Positions 32,625 through 44,470 of a stretch of 64,000 bases of DNA are shown piece after piece. Within the stretch, counting starts at the first letter, position 1; the number at the start of each line of letters is the position of its first letter. The notes beneath the pieces were generated by a model, which saw only the letters and a list, made by a program, of their open reading frames with translations, was not told the origin of the DNA and searched no databases. The stretch is taken from contig CM035170.1 in assembly GCA_020205615.1 (NCBI GenBank), positions 32,054,123 to 32,118,122 on the forward strand. Direction: 5' to 3'. A program made the position numbers and the translations under genes. The DNA comes from Panax quinquefolius (lineage: Eukaryota > Streptophyta > Magnoliopsida > Apiales > Araliaceae).

Positions 32625-32866
32625 AGATTTTAATTTTTAAAACAGTTTTTGACTATACCTTTATGTAAGATGTCATGGTGACGTGCTACCCAAGTTGGTG
32701 TCAAGAGTCACAGTTGATATATATATTTGTATCAAAACTCATAACACATGAGTTGTTGTATTTTTGCACAATAATTGTTGTAATAAAGTTATAGCTATTT
32801 TATGTACCATGTATTTGGTGAATTAGAATGAGTTGGATGGAATGGACCTATTTTGGGGTTGTCACA

Positions 32867-33960
32867 GTAATGGACCTTTTAGTACTTGATGCTCCTCCTT
32901 GACTCGTTGACAAGTTAAACACCTTGAGATAAACTCCGCTATCTCTCTCTTCATATTGCTCCACCAAAATGTATGTCGAAGATCACGATACATTTTGGTA
33001 CTCCCAGGATGGATTGCAAACGGTGTGTTGTACGCCTCCATCATGATTTTATACTATAAATCAAGGTTGTTAGGAACACAAAGTCTGGAGTTAACTCGAT
33101 GTATTCCTTCTTCATCGATTCTTGCTTCGGCATAGCACCTTCTTGCACTTTCTTCCTCATATGCATCAGCTCCAGGTCTGTAGCTTGAGCAGCTTTAACT
33201 TTATCGATTAAAATCGGTTATACTCGTATATTCGCCATCATCACATGGGTCCCTGGAGTCTTTAACTCTATCTCCATCCTTTGTAAGTCATATAAAATGG
33301 GCCTTTGCGTTGACAATAATGCACTCGTACCCGCATATGATCTTCTACTCAATGTGTCAGCTACTACGTTCGCTTTTCCAGGATGGTATTGAATAGTATG
33401 ATCATAATCTTTCAACAGTTTGAGCCAACGTCGTTGTCGCATGTTGAGTTCCTTTTGAGTGAAGAAATATTTGAGGCTTTTATGATCCGTATAGATCTCC
33501 ACTTTCCCCATACTGTGTAATGCCTCCAAATTTTAAGTGCGAAGATGATCACGCTAACTCTAGATCGTAGAGTAGGATAATTCCTCTCATATTCTTTAAG
33601 TTGTCGAGAGGCATAGGCTATGACCTTCCCATGTTGCATGAGAACACATCTTAACCCTTTGCTTGAAGCATCATCAGAGATGACAAATCCTCCAGGGCCG
33701 GATGGTATTGTCACAAAATAGGTCTTTGAAATGAGTCTCCTCTTGAGTTCTTGAAAACTCTTCTCACATTCCATGCTCCAACCGAATTTTGTATCTTTCC
33801 GAGTCAACTGAGTAATGGAGTGGCGATTCGAGAAAACCCTTCTACGAATCTTCGATAATAACCACTTGCTTTCGAGAAAGCTACGACTTGACCATCGATT
33901 TAGGTTGCTCCCAGCTTTGAATAGCTTCAATCTTTGTCGGGTCAACAGATATTCCATGAC
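32867..33960 (-). pseudogene. RNase H and integrase zinc module of element D
   Basis: On the minus strand the tether [15 protein letters not shown] and [17 protein letters not shown] (near 33690), [18 protein letters not shown], then after frame changes [31 protein letters not shown] and [18 protein letters not shown] (33529-33218) show the RNase H fold with DHKSL and VADTLSR intact. After a gap, FAIHPGSTKMYRDLRHTFWW, MKREIAEFISRCLTCQ and EHQVLKGPL (33044-32867) are the HHCC module. The frame stops at the junction with E, before the catalytic core. Confidence 0.8.
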
Positions 33961-34700
33961 TTGATACTACATGCCCAAGGAATTCTACTTCCTCAAGCTA
34001 AAACTCACATTTCTTCAACTTGGCATAAAGCTTGTTTTCACGAAACTTTTGGAGTATCAACCTCAAGTGTTGCTCATGATCTTCACGGCTTTTGGAATAT
34101 ATGAGGATTTCATCAATAAAGACGACCACAAAATGATCCAAATATTCCTTGAATACTCGGTTCATCATATCCATGAAGGCAGCAGGAGCATTAGTCAATC
34201 AAAAAGTCATGACAAAGAATTCATAATGCATGTACCGAGTTCTGAAGGCAGGCTTTGGAATATCCTCAGTTTTAACCTTCAGCTGATGATATCCAGAACG
34301 AAGATCGATCTTTGAAAAGAATTGTGCTCTTTGTAATTGGTCAAACAAGTCATCAATGCGAGGTAACGGATACCTATTCTTGATGGTGACATGATTCAAC
34401 TCCCGATAATCAATACAAAGTCGCATACTTCCATCTTTCTTCTTCACGAATAGAACAGGAGCACCCCAAGGAGACGTACTAGGACGAATGAAACCAATGT
34501 CTAACAATTCCTACAATTGGGTCTTTAACTCCTGAAGTTCAATAGGAGTCATTCGATATGGGGCTTTGGAAATAGGTTTTGTACCAGTTTCAAGGTCGAC
34601 GTAAAATTCAACTTCACGCTCTGGGGGTAGGCCAGGAAGTTCTTCAGGGAATACGTCAGGAAATTTATTAACAATAGAAATATCCTTTAAATCTGACGTA
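33961..34700 (-). pseudogene. reverse transcriptase of element D
   Basis: [55 protein letters not shown] and [14 protein letters not shown] lead to a stop. After it come [31 protein letters not shown] and [18 protein letters not shown]. The catalytic FIDD motif reads FIDE, so the second metal-binding aspartate is lost, independent of the stops. An early TAG lies before ELLDIGF (near 34510). Confidence 0.85.
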
Positions 34701-35190
34701 ATTTTGTTTAAATCCGTGACATCAGCTAAGAAAGCTTGACATCCGATTTTTTAATAAACGAATAGCTTTATGGCTTGAGATGACCATGATTGATTTTAAT
34801 GGTTTGGTCGCTTGAATTCGCATAATAGGTTGATTAGGAATATGAAAGCTAACAACCTTACAAAAACAATCAATTTTAGCATGATGAGTAGTTAACCAAT
34901 CAATCCCTAGAATCACGTCAAATGCAAGTATTTTTAAAGAGATAAGATAGACAGGTAACGTGCGGTTACTGATTTGAATCAAACAAGACTTATACACAGT
35001 GGATGTAATGAAGGTTTCTCCCAATGGAGTTTCAACAGATAAGTCAAAGTCTAACTTCTCCGGAGTCAAATTTAAACGTTGAGCGCAAGTAGGAGAAATA
35101 AAAGAATGGGTAGAACCAGTATCAAATAAGGTATATACTTCGCTAGAGTTTATGATAAGCTTACCCGTGTTGACCTCGTTCGGGTTCCTT
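34701..35190 (-). pseudogene. aspartic protease of element D
   Basis: VYTLFDTGSTHSFISP (near 35135-35090) keeps the catalytic DTG. TPEKLDFDLSVETPLGE, VYKSCLIQI and AFDVILGIDWLTTHHAKIDC follow, the ILGIDWL block. The frame is lost near 34740 in a T run, beyond which the linker DVFPEELPGLPPEREVEF leads to RT. Confidence 0.85.
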
Positions 35191-36377
35191 GCTTTCTAGG
35201 AGGTCACGGCAAACGCTCTCCCTCGAACTACCGGTTTTGACTTTTTTGGGACGACCTTTGGTGCCTCCATCCCAGCTGGACTTGTCTTCGGTGCACGAAA
35301 AAATTGGGCTAGGTGACCTTCTCTTCCACAATTATAACATGCTTTGGACTGCATCGCGCAGTTTGGACTGATGTGTCCCTCCCCTCCGCATTTGAAGCAT
35401 ATGATAGGTGGACGTTCTCCTTCCTTAACAACTGGTGTTGTTGCTGACGTCTTTCCATCATTGTTGAATCTCCTCTTCTTAAAATGTCCACTTTTATTGT
35501 CTTGGCCATGATTACCACTAAAGTGGTTACCATTTCTGGCATGTTGATTCCTTACACATTTGTTGTCATCGCTTCGATGACTGCTACCACTGGTATTTTC
35601 ATTCTACCGGCTGCTTTCTCTTGGTTGCGTTGACTCGTTATCGCGCTCTAATAACTGAGCCCTATTTACAACATCTGAATACAAACACAGTTTATGAGAA
35701 ATAAGATATTGACGTATCTCCGGTTTCAAACCTCTTAAAAACATCCGCGTCATTCTCTCCTCATTATCAACCAAGTGGGACGAAAACCGGGATAACTCCG
35801 CAAATTTAGCCTCGTATTACGATACGGTCATATTGTTTTTCTCCAACTTGTTAAACTCCACTACTTTCATGTGACGAATACTTTCGGGAAAGTACTTGTC
35901 GTTGAATAATTCTTGGAACTTCTCCCAAGACATCTTCAGTGCGGTAGGTTGAGTACGCTTTATCGATTCCCACCAGTAATCTGCCTCTCCTCGTAACATA
36001 AAGGTGGCAAAGGGAACCTTTTGCTCCTCGGAGCATATCAAGACATCAAATATCTTGGTGATCTGCTTTATCCACGCTTCCGCTTTGAGTGGTTTTGGCT
36101 CCCCAATAAACTCCGGTGGTCCCAGCTCCTTAAACTGTTTAGCGGTGACCGTCCGAGAGTTTCCAGTGTTTCCACCTACATTTGACAGAGCCGCTCTGCA
36201 CCGATGTTGCATGTATTGCATAAAGCCTCTGAACATTCCATCGTTCATCATTTGGTCAGTGTTGTTGTTTGCATGAAGATTGTTGCCTTCCTGATGCACA
36301 TTATTCTGATTATTGATCTGTGGAGACTCAACGGTCTCCTGTGCTCCATTGCTATTCTCAACATTCTCGGATGTCAT
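35191..36377 (-). pseudogene. gag of element D
   Basis: The ATG at 36377 opens MTSENVENSN; the open frame extends further upstream but nothing conserved lies there. The capsid domain shows FKELGPPEFIGEPKP, AEAWIKQITKIFDVL, FATFMLRGEADYWWES and FQELFNDKYFPES to a stop at 35817, then in the same frame AKFAELSRFSSHL and RMFLRGLKPEIRQYL. Knuckles are CFKCGGEGHISPNC (intact) and CYNCGREGHLAQFF (last cysteine changed to phenylalanine), near 35400-35310. About 390 codons in all, normal for the group. Confidence 0.85.
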
Positions 36378-36550
36378 TTTCAAATTCTGCCACAAAATAA
36401 GGGTTAATTGACATGCAACATATTATCCATATACTTTGACCGACCAATTAAATACCAAATAAACTTAGGTAGGTCATACTAGCGAAGGAATTCCTCGTCT
36501 CTCCCCTCCTAGTTCTAGTCTCACATCTTAGCCATGGATCATATCCCTAA

Positions 36551-36563
36551 GCTTTGATACCAA
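36551..36563 (-). other. primer binding site, element D
   Basis: The minus strand reads TTGGTATCAAAGC adjoining the LTR start at 36565, a tRNA-Met-type site. Confidence 0.8.
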
Positions 36564-36564
36564 C

Positions 36565-37411
36565 TGTGACGCCCCCAAAATAGGTATACATCACCCATCT
36601 TGAGTCGCCAAATATATGGTACAAAAATCAAATACAACTTAATTATACAACAGTCGTGTAAAATACGACAAAACATAATCTCAGAGTTTTTAATAAGAAT
36701 ATTGTCATCTAGACAATATACAAACTCAATGGAGTCCTCATTACATTTATTGTCACACTATTTAATGTAATAGTGAGGACTACTAATGCAATCATCACGG
36801 ACCGTCACACTCGCTTCCTCGACTAGTCCCGCCACGTTCTCATTTCAAGAGAAGAAAAGTGAAAGAAAGGGTGAGCTCAACTAGCCCAAGAAGAAATATT
36901 ATGACTAAGATAATGCGAGAATAATTTATCATTAGCCTTCAACGTTGTTAAATTGATAAAATATAACAAACATCAAGTTTAACTCTGAAATGAACAAGCA
37001 ATCCATTAGAAGAGTCAAGTAGAGAAAAAAATCTACAATCTTCTATGACTTAAAAGGTTTTTCATAACTTTAATCGCTGAGACTCAGCTTAATAAATAAA
37101 CCACATCATCCCTGCACTACGGCCAAGGATATTCATTAGTATCACGACCACAAATTCTCCATGCACTACGGGCCAAGGATATTCGTGTATTCATCAATGG
37201 TCATGATCATGCCAACATCTGTCCATCAATGCACTACGGGCCAATGATGACTTTAACACATCATTTGTAACATTATGGTCATGATTATACCGAATAATCT
37301 CTGGTCATAATCATACGAAGTCCATCTATGCACTACAGGCCACAGATGACTTTCAACATAATATAAACATGAGGATGATGACAATGATATAAGAATTCAA
37401 TAAAACAAGTT
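36565..37411 (-). repeat. 5' LTR of element D, first part
   Basis: It begins TGTGACGCCCCCAAAATAGG and runs 847 bp to the copia insertion. Its last five bases AAGTT (37407-37411) reappear at 63020-63024. It includes GCACTACGGGCCAAGGATATTC-type repeats (37105-37350). The continuation is at 63025-63805. Confidence 0.9.
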
Positions 37412-38186
37412 TGAAAGTCCAATAATAATCTAGAAGGGGGGGTTGAATAGATTATTACAAATTAAAAATTATCTTAGGCCTTTTTGATTTTTTGTATAAT
37501 TAATTTGCAGTGTTAAAAATTAATATGCAAGACAGTAAAAAATCAATCACACAATGCACAGAGATTTATCTGGTTCACAACATACATCCCGGGTATCTTT
37601 GCTACGTCCGATCTCAAGCTCCTCTTCAGGACTTGAGATCCTATTACTATCGAATAAATACTCCTTCAACAAAGTGAGAAGCCTTTACAAAGTTTTATAG
37701 TAAAACTTCCAACTATTTCCCAACTAATCTATCTTGGAATGACAAGCTCCCGCTCCTCCTCAAGTTTAGTTGTACCTCCTTTGAGTTCGATTTCTATTCT
37801 ATGATCCGGTCTTGAAACAATGACCTCTTCCTCACCTCACAAGTACACTAGAGACCCAACTTCCGTGACCTCTCTAAGACTCTGGTCTTGGTCGAAGAAT
37901 TACTCGTCTTTCTCACATGTACATAAAATAAACTAACTCCAACCTTTCTCTTTTTACAAATTATTTTACAACAATATGCTTCTCAAATAAGCAGATAAGA
38001 ATTTAGTATGATTGATGCTTCTAAAATAAGCGAGATAAGAATTTAGTATAGATTGATGCTTCTCAAATAAGCGAGATAAGAATTTAGTACATATGAATGC
38101 TTCTTACATAAGCGAGATATAATTTAGTACTGATTGATGTTTCTCAAATAAGAAGATATCAATTAAAGATCAAATATAGTTATAAA
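37412..38186 (-). repeat. copia array LTR1, part one
   Basis: It begins TGAAAGTCC and corresponds to 51352-52131 of LTR2. It is interrupted at 38186 by element H. It holds the first TGCTT...AAGCA hairpins (37977-38160), several with altered right arms AAGCGAG in place of AAGCAG. Confidence 0.85.
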
Positions 38187-39239
38187 TGTGACGCCCCAAA
38201 ATTAGGTATACGCCACCCATCTTGAGTCGCCACTTACATGGTACATAAATTCAAATACAACTTACTAATATAATCGCTGTATAATAATACGATATAAACT
38301 ATGAGTTTGAATACAAATATTGTCTACTAGATATTATACAAACTCAAAAGGAGTCCTCATTACAACTATTATCACACTATTTCACGTAATAGTGAGGACT
38401 ATTAATGCTATCCTCCGACCATTACTTGCTCCCCGACTGTCCCGGCTATGTTCTCATTTCTCAAGAGAATAAATGAAAGAAAGGGTGAGCTCAACTAGCC
38501 CAAGAAGAAATATTATGACTAAGATAATGCGTAATAAATTATCATTAGCCTTCAACAAATGTTAAACCGATAAAATACAATAGACAACCGGTTTAACTCA
38601 ATGAATAAGCAATCCATTAAAAGAGTCAGTAGAGAATAAAGTCTACTATCTTTTAGGTTTTAAAAGGTTTTCATCAATTTTATCACGAGACTCAAATTTT
38701 AATAAATAAACCACCACATCTAATCATCCCTCGCACTACTTGGCCAAGGATTTTCATCAAATTATCAATGGTCATGACTATACCGAATCACCCCGGTCAT
38801 AATCATACCAAAAATTATCCATCATCGCATTATAAAGCCACCGAGGACTTTGTCACATCATTTATATCAAGTCATGATTATACCGAATGATCCCGGTCAT
38901 AATCATACTAAGTTCATCTATGCACGTAAGCCAAAGATAACATAATATAACATGAGGATGATGACAATGACATAGTAATTCAATAAAACAAGTTCAAGAA
39001 TTATTTAATCCATGAATTATTAACGCCCAAATTGTCAACACGACATCGCTTTCAGAGAGTAAAATTCAAGAATGATCGTAAGAATATTTCCATGAAAAGA
39101 TATTGGATGAATCGCAAATATCAAGGATATTCTACTAATTTCATGGAGTATAGAAGTCAAAGTTTTTAACTAACCGGGTATAATAAAGAATGGAATAACA
39201 AAAGAAATCACCATGCATGCAGATTCAGATGTATAAAGT

Positions 39240-39665
39240 TATTCCAACATAATAATAATAACGGAACCAGTCGTGAAATTCACAATCGATGTGATGTTCC
39301 AATGTAATAATAAAGATGGAACTGGATCCTGTAAAACACACAGATAGGATATTCCAATGTAATAATAAAGATTTTAACCAGTGTCCTGTAAAAACACATG
39401 CATGTGATGTTCCAACAGTATAATAAAGATTTTAACCAGTCTATTGTAAAACACATGCATGTGATGTTCCAAATGTAATAATAGAAGAATGTCACCAAGT
39501 ATAGGGTAAATGGCAGATATCAAAAGTTATTCCAATGTAATAATAAGCAATGGAATAACATAAGGATTTCACCAAGTATAGGTATGCCGCGTATACAAAG
39601 TTATGTATAGGTATGCCACTTTTAAAAGTTATTCCAATGTAATAATAGTGAATGGAATAATGTAA
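39240..39665. repeat. hairpin array TTCCA-AATAATA-TGGAA in the H 3' LTR
   Basis: Units of about 60 bp share CCAATGTAATAATA. Arms differ yet usually match within a unit: GTTCCA...TGGAAC (39292), TTATTCCA...TGGAATAA (39529 and 39630). Some units have lost one arm (39353, 39412). Homologous arrays lie at 45880-46300 and 63245-63620. Confidence 0.75.
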
Positions 39666-39974
39666 GTTCTTCAAGAAGAAAGAATAACACCTTACCGTAA
39701 AAAGAACCGAATATAGAAGTAGTGAAGTAGCGTAATACTCTTCTTCTTTCTATAACTTTTTCTCTATAGCTTCTCTCTATAATTTCTCTCTCTAGAGTTT
39801 CAATGAATTCGTAAGAAAATAATGAAGGAATGAGCTTCTATTTATAGAAAAATGGAATGCATAGTAATTAATCCATGAACGGTATCAGATTGATTTACTT
39901 TAATCGACTGGTCCATATTTAAAGAAAAATCTTTTAAATAAAATATAATATATTCTATTTATATAAAAACATTT

Positions 39975-40045
39975 TACTATGCAAACACTATGCAATACTA
40001 TGCAAAACACTATGCAAAAATACTATGCAACACTATGCATAATAA
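39975..40045. repeat. ACTATGCAA repeats
   Basis: Six to seven copies of ACTATGCAA with A/C-rich spacers of one to four bases, repeated almost unchanged in the other H LTR at 46623-46690. In transcription order they are upstream of the TATA box, where enhancer-like promoter elements are expected. Confidence 0.7.
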
Positions 40046-40583
40046 AATATAATATATTCTATTTATAGAATAACTTTAATAAAGTATTCTATTTTATATA
40101 AAGATGTTTCATTTTATTACGTTAATAATACTGAATAAAACAAAACGTCATTATCGCTTATAATAATTCATATTATTAATCGGACAATAATGGAATCAAA
40201 CCGAGTGACTTCTCACATAAACATCAATAATCAATACCGTGGTGTTACTATGCAACCACACGACATCGCGTACTTTTACTACCGAAGTAGTTCAACAAGA
40301 ACTACAGTAAAACTTCCGCCACTGTTATTTCAATAAAATATTTTTGTCATTTTCTCAATCCGACAATAATTTCGCTAGGGTCCACCAATGATTGAGCTGT
40401 TGTATGAATATTCCCCGCTAAACCGAATATTTCCGACCAATCGAATATAATATAACCACTTGCATACTTTGCAAAATTTATAAATACTACCCACAACTAT
40501 AATATTATCTCAAATTCACACCATAATATTAAAAATTATTTCGACAAAATTTAAATCTTTATTGATAAAATCTGGGTCTCACA

Positions 40584-40597
40584 ATCTCCCTCCTTAT
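40584..40597 (-). other. polypurine tract, element H
   Basis: The minus strand reads CATAAGGAGGGAGAT up to the LTR, with the GAAATTTCG block beside it as in elements A and E. Confidence 0.8.
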
Positions 40598-43410
40598 GGA
40601 ATTTCGCCCTCGAAATTAGGGTTCAGACTGATATGATAAAGAGGTGAGGATACCTAGAATACCTTTTATCGCTTAAAAATATTAAATTCATCTTTGAAAT
40701 CGCCTAAAAGCTATTCATTAACAATTCATCTTTGCACTACTGAAAAGCAAAGATATACAAATCGTAAAACCAATAATGCTAAGACAGCCTTTAATAAGTA
40801 TCACGACCATTAATTATCCATGCACCACTGGCCAAGGATATTCGTGTTTTCAATTACTGTTATGATTATACCGAACAATCAACCTGGTCATAATCATACC
40901 AAGTCCATCTATGCACGTAAGCCACGAGATGACTTTGAACGCATCCATGAATTAATATTTCATTCTTTGAGACTCATAATTTCAATAATTAATCCACATC
41001 ATCGAATCATCCCCGCACTTCTGCACTCAAGGATATTCATTAGTATCACGACCACAAATTATCCATGCACTACGCCAAGATAATTGTGTTTTCAATTACG
41101 GGTTATGATTATACCGAACAATCCCTGGTCATAATCATACCAAGTCCATCTATGCACGTAAGCCACAGATGACTTTGAACACATCCATGAATTAATATTT
41201 CATTGCTGAGACTCAGCTCAATAATTAATCCACATCATCGAATCATCCCTGCACTACAGACCAAGGATATTCATTAGTATCACGACCACAAATTATCCAT
41301 GCACTACGGCCAAGATAATTGTGTTTTCAATTACTACAGTTATGATTATACCGAACAATCCTCGTCATAATCATACCAAGTCCATCTATGCACGTAAGCC
41401 ACGTATGACTTTGAACACATCCATGAATTAATATTTCATTGTCGAGACTCAAATTTCAATAATTAATCCACATCATCGAATCATCCCCGCACTACGTGCC
41501 AAGGATATTCATTAGTATCACGACCACAAATTATCCATGCACTACTACCAAAGATAATTGTGTATTCATTTACTACATGATTATACCGAATAACCGCGGT
41601 CATAATCATACCAAGTCCATCTATGCACGTAAGCCATGAGATGACTTTGAACACATCCATGAATTAATATTTCATCACGAGACTCATTTCAATAATTAAT
41701 CCACATCATCGAATCATCCCCGCACTACGTGCCAAGGATATTCATTAGTATCACGACCACAAATTATCCATGCACTACTACCAAAGATAATTGTGTATTC
41801 ATTAGTATCACGACCACAAATTATCCATGCACTACGCTTAAAGATAATTGTGTTTTCAATTACTGCTTATGATTATACCAAATGATCCTCGGTCATAATC
41901 ATACCAAGTCCATCTATGCACGTAAGCCACGTGAGATGACTTTGAACACATCCATGAATTAATATTTCATTCACTGAGACTCATTTCAATAATTAATCCA
42001 CATCATCGAATCATCCCCGCACTCTATGTGCCAAGGATATTCATTAGTATCACGACCACAAATTATCCATGCACTACGGCCAAAGATAATTGTGTTTTCA
42101 ATTACGGTTATGATTATACCGAACAATCCCTGGTCATAATCATACCAAGTCCATCTATGCACGTAAGCCACAGATGACTTTAAAAAAAATATAAACATGA
42201 GGATAATGATATAAAGAATCAATCAAATAAGATAAAGGATAAATATTAAACATTTATAATATAATTTATCCAGGATTCAAGAATATCCCCATGTTATCAA
42301 TCACTTAATAATCTAATAATCTAATATCATTAATATTATACCAATATTTTAATCACTTCTTAAATTTATAAACAATTTATCTTAATTGTTTACGCTTTTA
42401 CCATATAATGCATTTAATCATTCAAAATGCCATACTCATAAGATATCATTACCAATTATCAAATCCCTCAAAAATATGCATATACTCTATATAGGATTCT
42501 CTAGCCATAAAATCCTATTTTCAACTTTGTTACTTCACATAACATATTTAACTCATATGTTCGTAACTAAACTATTTTCATGAAAAATACCAAATCAGCC
42601 CCTAAAAAATATTTCTTTTCTGGGATTTAGCATAATATAGTCCCATAATGAAAATATATTTTCTCGAATTTTTAAAATTTATTTACTATTTTTTAAAAAT
42701 CAATTTCCACTTAATTCCTTAAGAAATTAGCTACCTCAAGTTTAACTCCAAAATTCCCAAATCTTGGCAGGACCTTACACATGTTAACATGAGCTTCTAG
42801 TTTAAATTTCATGGTCATCGGAGTTATAGAACTCCTGGGTTATAGCTTTTTAAATCGAAAAAACCTAAATATTGAAATAGTCATAACTTGCTCATTTTAA
42901 GTCGAATGAGCTCATTTTTGGACAGGAGGTACTTTATACCATATACTTTCATGTCCCAAAAGGCCAGAATTTTTCTCATAATTTAAGTGGCCGAAACAGC
43001 CTCTCTAAAATCATGGCAGAAGCTTTTTCGGTTTTTGCAGCTTTGCACTCCTTTGCTAAAATCAGTCCACACAAAAATCTACAACACCTTTTCCAGTAAT
43101 TCCACTTGGATTAGTTAGGTAACTCATAGATCTAACTCTAGGACTTGACCACATTCAAAAATTCAAAATATAACAGGAGATATGGTCAATTGAATTTCAT
43201 GTTACGCTTTTCACTAAAATCTGATTTTCAACTCTTTGTGATTTCTAAGAAACTTTCATGTTTTCACATAATAACCAACATAACTCATCATAAAACTTAC
43301 TAATACCTCATATACCCATGATTTTCATTAGTCCTATGCTTTTATTATGACTTTCATCATAAACCACGTAAACTGTTCATTTTAGTTGAAGAATTATTTG
43401 AGGGTTTAAG
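40598..43410 (-). repeat. LTR-derived block inside element H, with a ~235 bp tandem array
   Basis: 40795-42185 consists of about five units marked by CACATCATCGAATCATCC at 40995, 41230, 41467, 41701 and 41999 (periods about 236, 237, 234 and 298; the last includes an extra 65 bp subunit). Each unit contains ATGATTATACC and GGTCATAATCAT, which can pair, and the GCACTAC...CCAA word of the LTR family. From 42190 to 43400 the sequence matches the reversed E LTR (for example TTACTTCACATAACATATTTAA near 42530). So an LTR segment of the E type was incorporated and part of it amplified. No gene. Confidence 0.7.
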
Positions 43411-44470
43411 AAATGGGTTTTGTACTGGGGTCAATACAAAATTCGATTTCACGCCTAGGTAGGCTAAGAAGTCTTCAAGAATACGCCAAGAAATTTATTA
43501 ATGATAGAAATATCATTCAAAAATTATTTCGTCCAAGACTTGGATAGTACATCACATTGATACCAACCGTGACTTCTATCCCTTAACCTAGATAAGTACC
43601 TCACAATGATACCTATAAACTTGCCATCTTCATTCACGATGTCGCCTACTGAAAAGCCCGGCTTCGGTGCATTCCACACAAGGAAGTTAACAACGAAAGG
43701 TTCGGGCTCTTTACTTATGGCTTGATATGACAATGATTAACTTTAGGATTTGGTTACTTTGAATTGTAGTAACAGGTTGTTATAAATATAAAAGCTAACA
43801 ACCTTACTTAAAAGCATGATGAGTAGCTAACCAATTGATTCAAAATCACATCAAAGGCAAATATTTTCAAAAAGACAAGATCGACAGTAACGTGAAAATG
43901 TTTATTTGAATTAAACAAGATTTAAAAAAATAGTAAGCGTAACGAAGGCTCCTACTAACGAAGTTTCAACCAATAAGTCAAAGTTTAACTTCTTCTGAGT
44001 CAAATTCAAACGTTGAATGCAACTAGGTGAAATAAAAGAGTGGGTAGAACGGTATCTAACACGGTATAGACTTCGCAAGAGCTTACGATTAACTTACCCG
44101 TGATAATTTTATTCGTGTTCCTCGTCACGAGAAAAAAAACGCTCTCTTAAACTACACGGCTTTTGGTTTATTCGGGACACCTTTGGTGCCACTATCCCAA
44201 ATTGGACTTGACTTCACTATACAACAAAATCGAGCTAAATGACCTTCTCTTCTTGAAATTTCCACTTCTATTATCTTGGCCATGATTACCACCAAGTGGT
44301 TACCATTCTTGGCATGATAATTTCTCCCACGATGGTCATCATTGTTCGATGGTCGTTATCACCAGATGATTATTATCGTGTTGTTGGTCGTTACCTTTGT
44401 TGGTTGACTGACATCATTATCGCGCTCAATAACCGAGCCCTATTCACAACATCTAAATACAAACACCGTC
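43410..44470 (-). pseudogene. gag-protease scraps in element H
   Basis: Collinear with D 34570-35690 in reverse: the linker before RT (43410-43520), the protease region (43735-44100, including a counterpart of the stretch around the DTG motif), a knuckle-region counterpart (44150-44260) and the basic C-terminal part of gag (44260-44460). Large deletions and many frameshifts leave nothing readable. Positions 43535-43735 have no counterpart in D and contain a 69-codon frame that I do not recognise. Confidence 0.6.

Larger units (their letters stand above)
27798..32866 (+). mobile_element. non-autonomous gypsy element E (plus strand), 5' LTR missing
   Basis: This is the only plus-strand element. 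Its leader (27805-27957) is homologous, in reverse, to the leader of D (36380-36530): ACTAGGAGGGGAGAGA, CGCTAG, CCTACCTAAG, TTAACCCTTATTTT. An unfamiliar ORF, a pol tail, a polypurine tract and a 4 kb 3' LTR follow. No protease, RT or integrase is present. The right end GTTGTCACA at 32866 lies against the integrase gene of D, so it inserted there. The left counterpart of D is absent. Confidence 0.75.
28876..32866 (+). repeat. 3' LTR of element E (4.0 kb)
   Basis: It starts TGTAAGACCGCAAC and ends CCTATTTTGGGGTTGTCACA, the reverse of the D/H LTR start (TGTGACGCCCCCAAAATAGG). Parallel stretches such as CATACGTAAGTGGTTATA-like near 29000 and TGTTATGTGAAGTAAG near 30755 match reversed H sequence near 40460 and 42530. 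It is about 1.5 kb longer than the H LTRs, partly by short tandem repeats at 31021-31120 and 31480-31700, and partly by a foreign-looking segment around 32250-32750. Confidence 0.8.
32867..37411 (-). mobile_element. Ty3/gypsy element D (5' LTR part, gag to integrase start)
   Basis: The primer site at 36551, gag, protease, RT, RNase H and the zinc module of integrase are present. The element is cut at 32866/32867 by the end of E, and everything downstream (integrase core, 3' LTR) is missing from the window. Its 5' LTR runs to 37411 and resumes at 63025 after the 25.6 kb copia array. It is more decayed than B. Confidence 0.85.
38187..40583 (-). repeat. 3' LTR of element H
   Basis: TGTGACGCCCC to GGTCTCACA, 2397 bp. 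Contents: GCACTAC-GGCC-type repeats (38720-38950), TTCCAATGTAATAATA hairpins (39240-39660), CT-rich start-site region and TATA box (39838-39847 reversed), and ACTATGCAA repeats (39975-40045). Confidence 0.9.
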
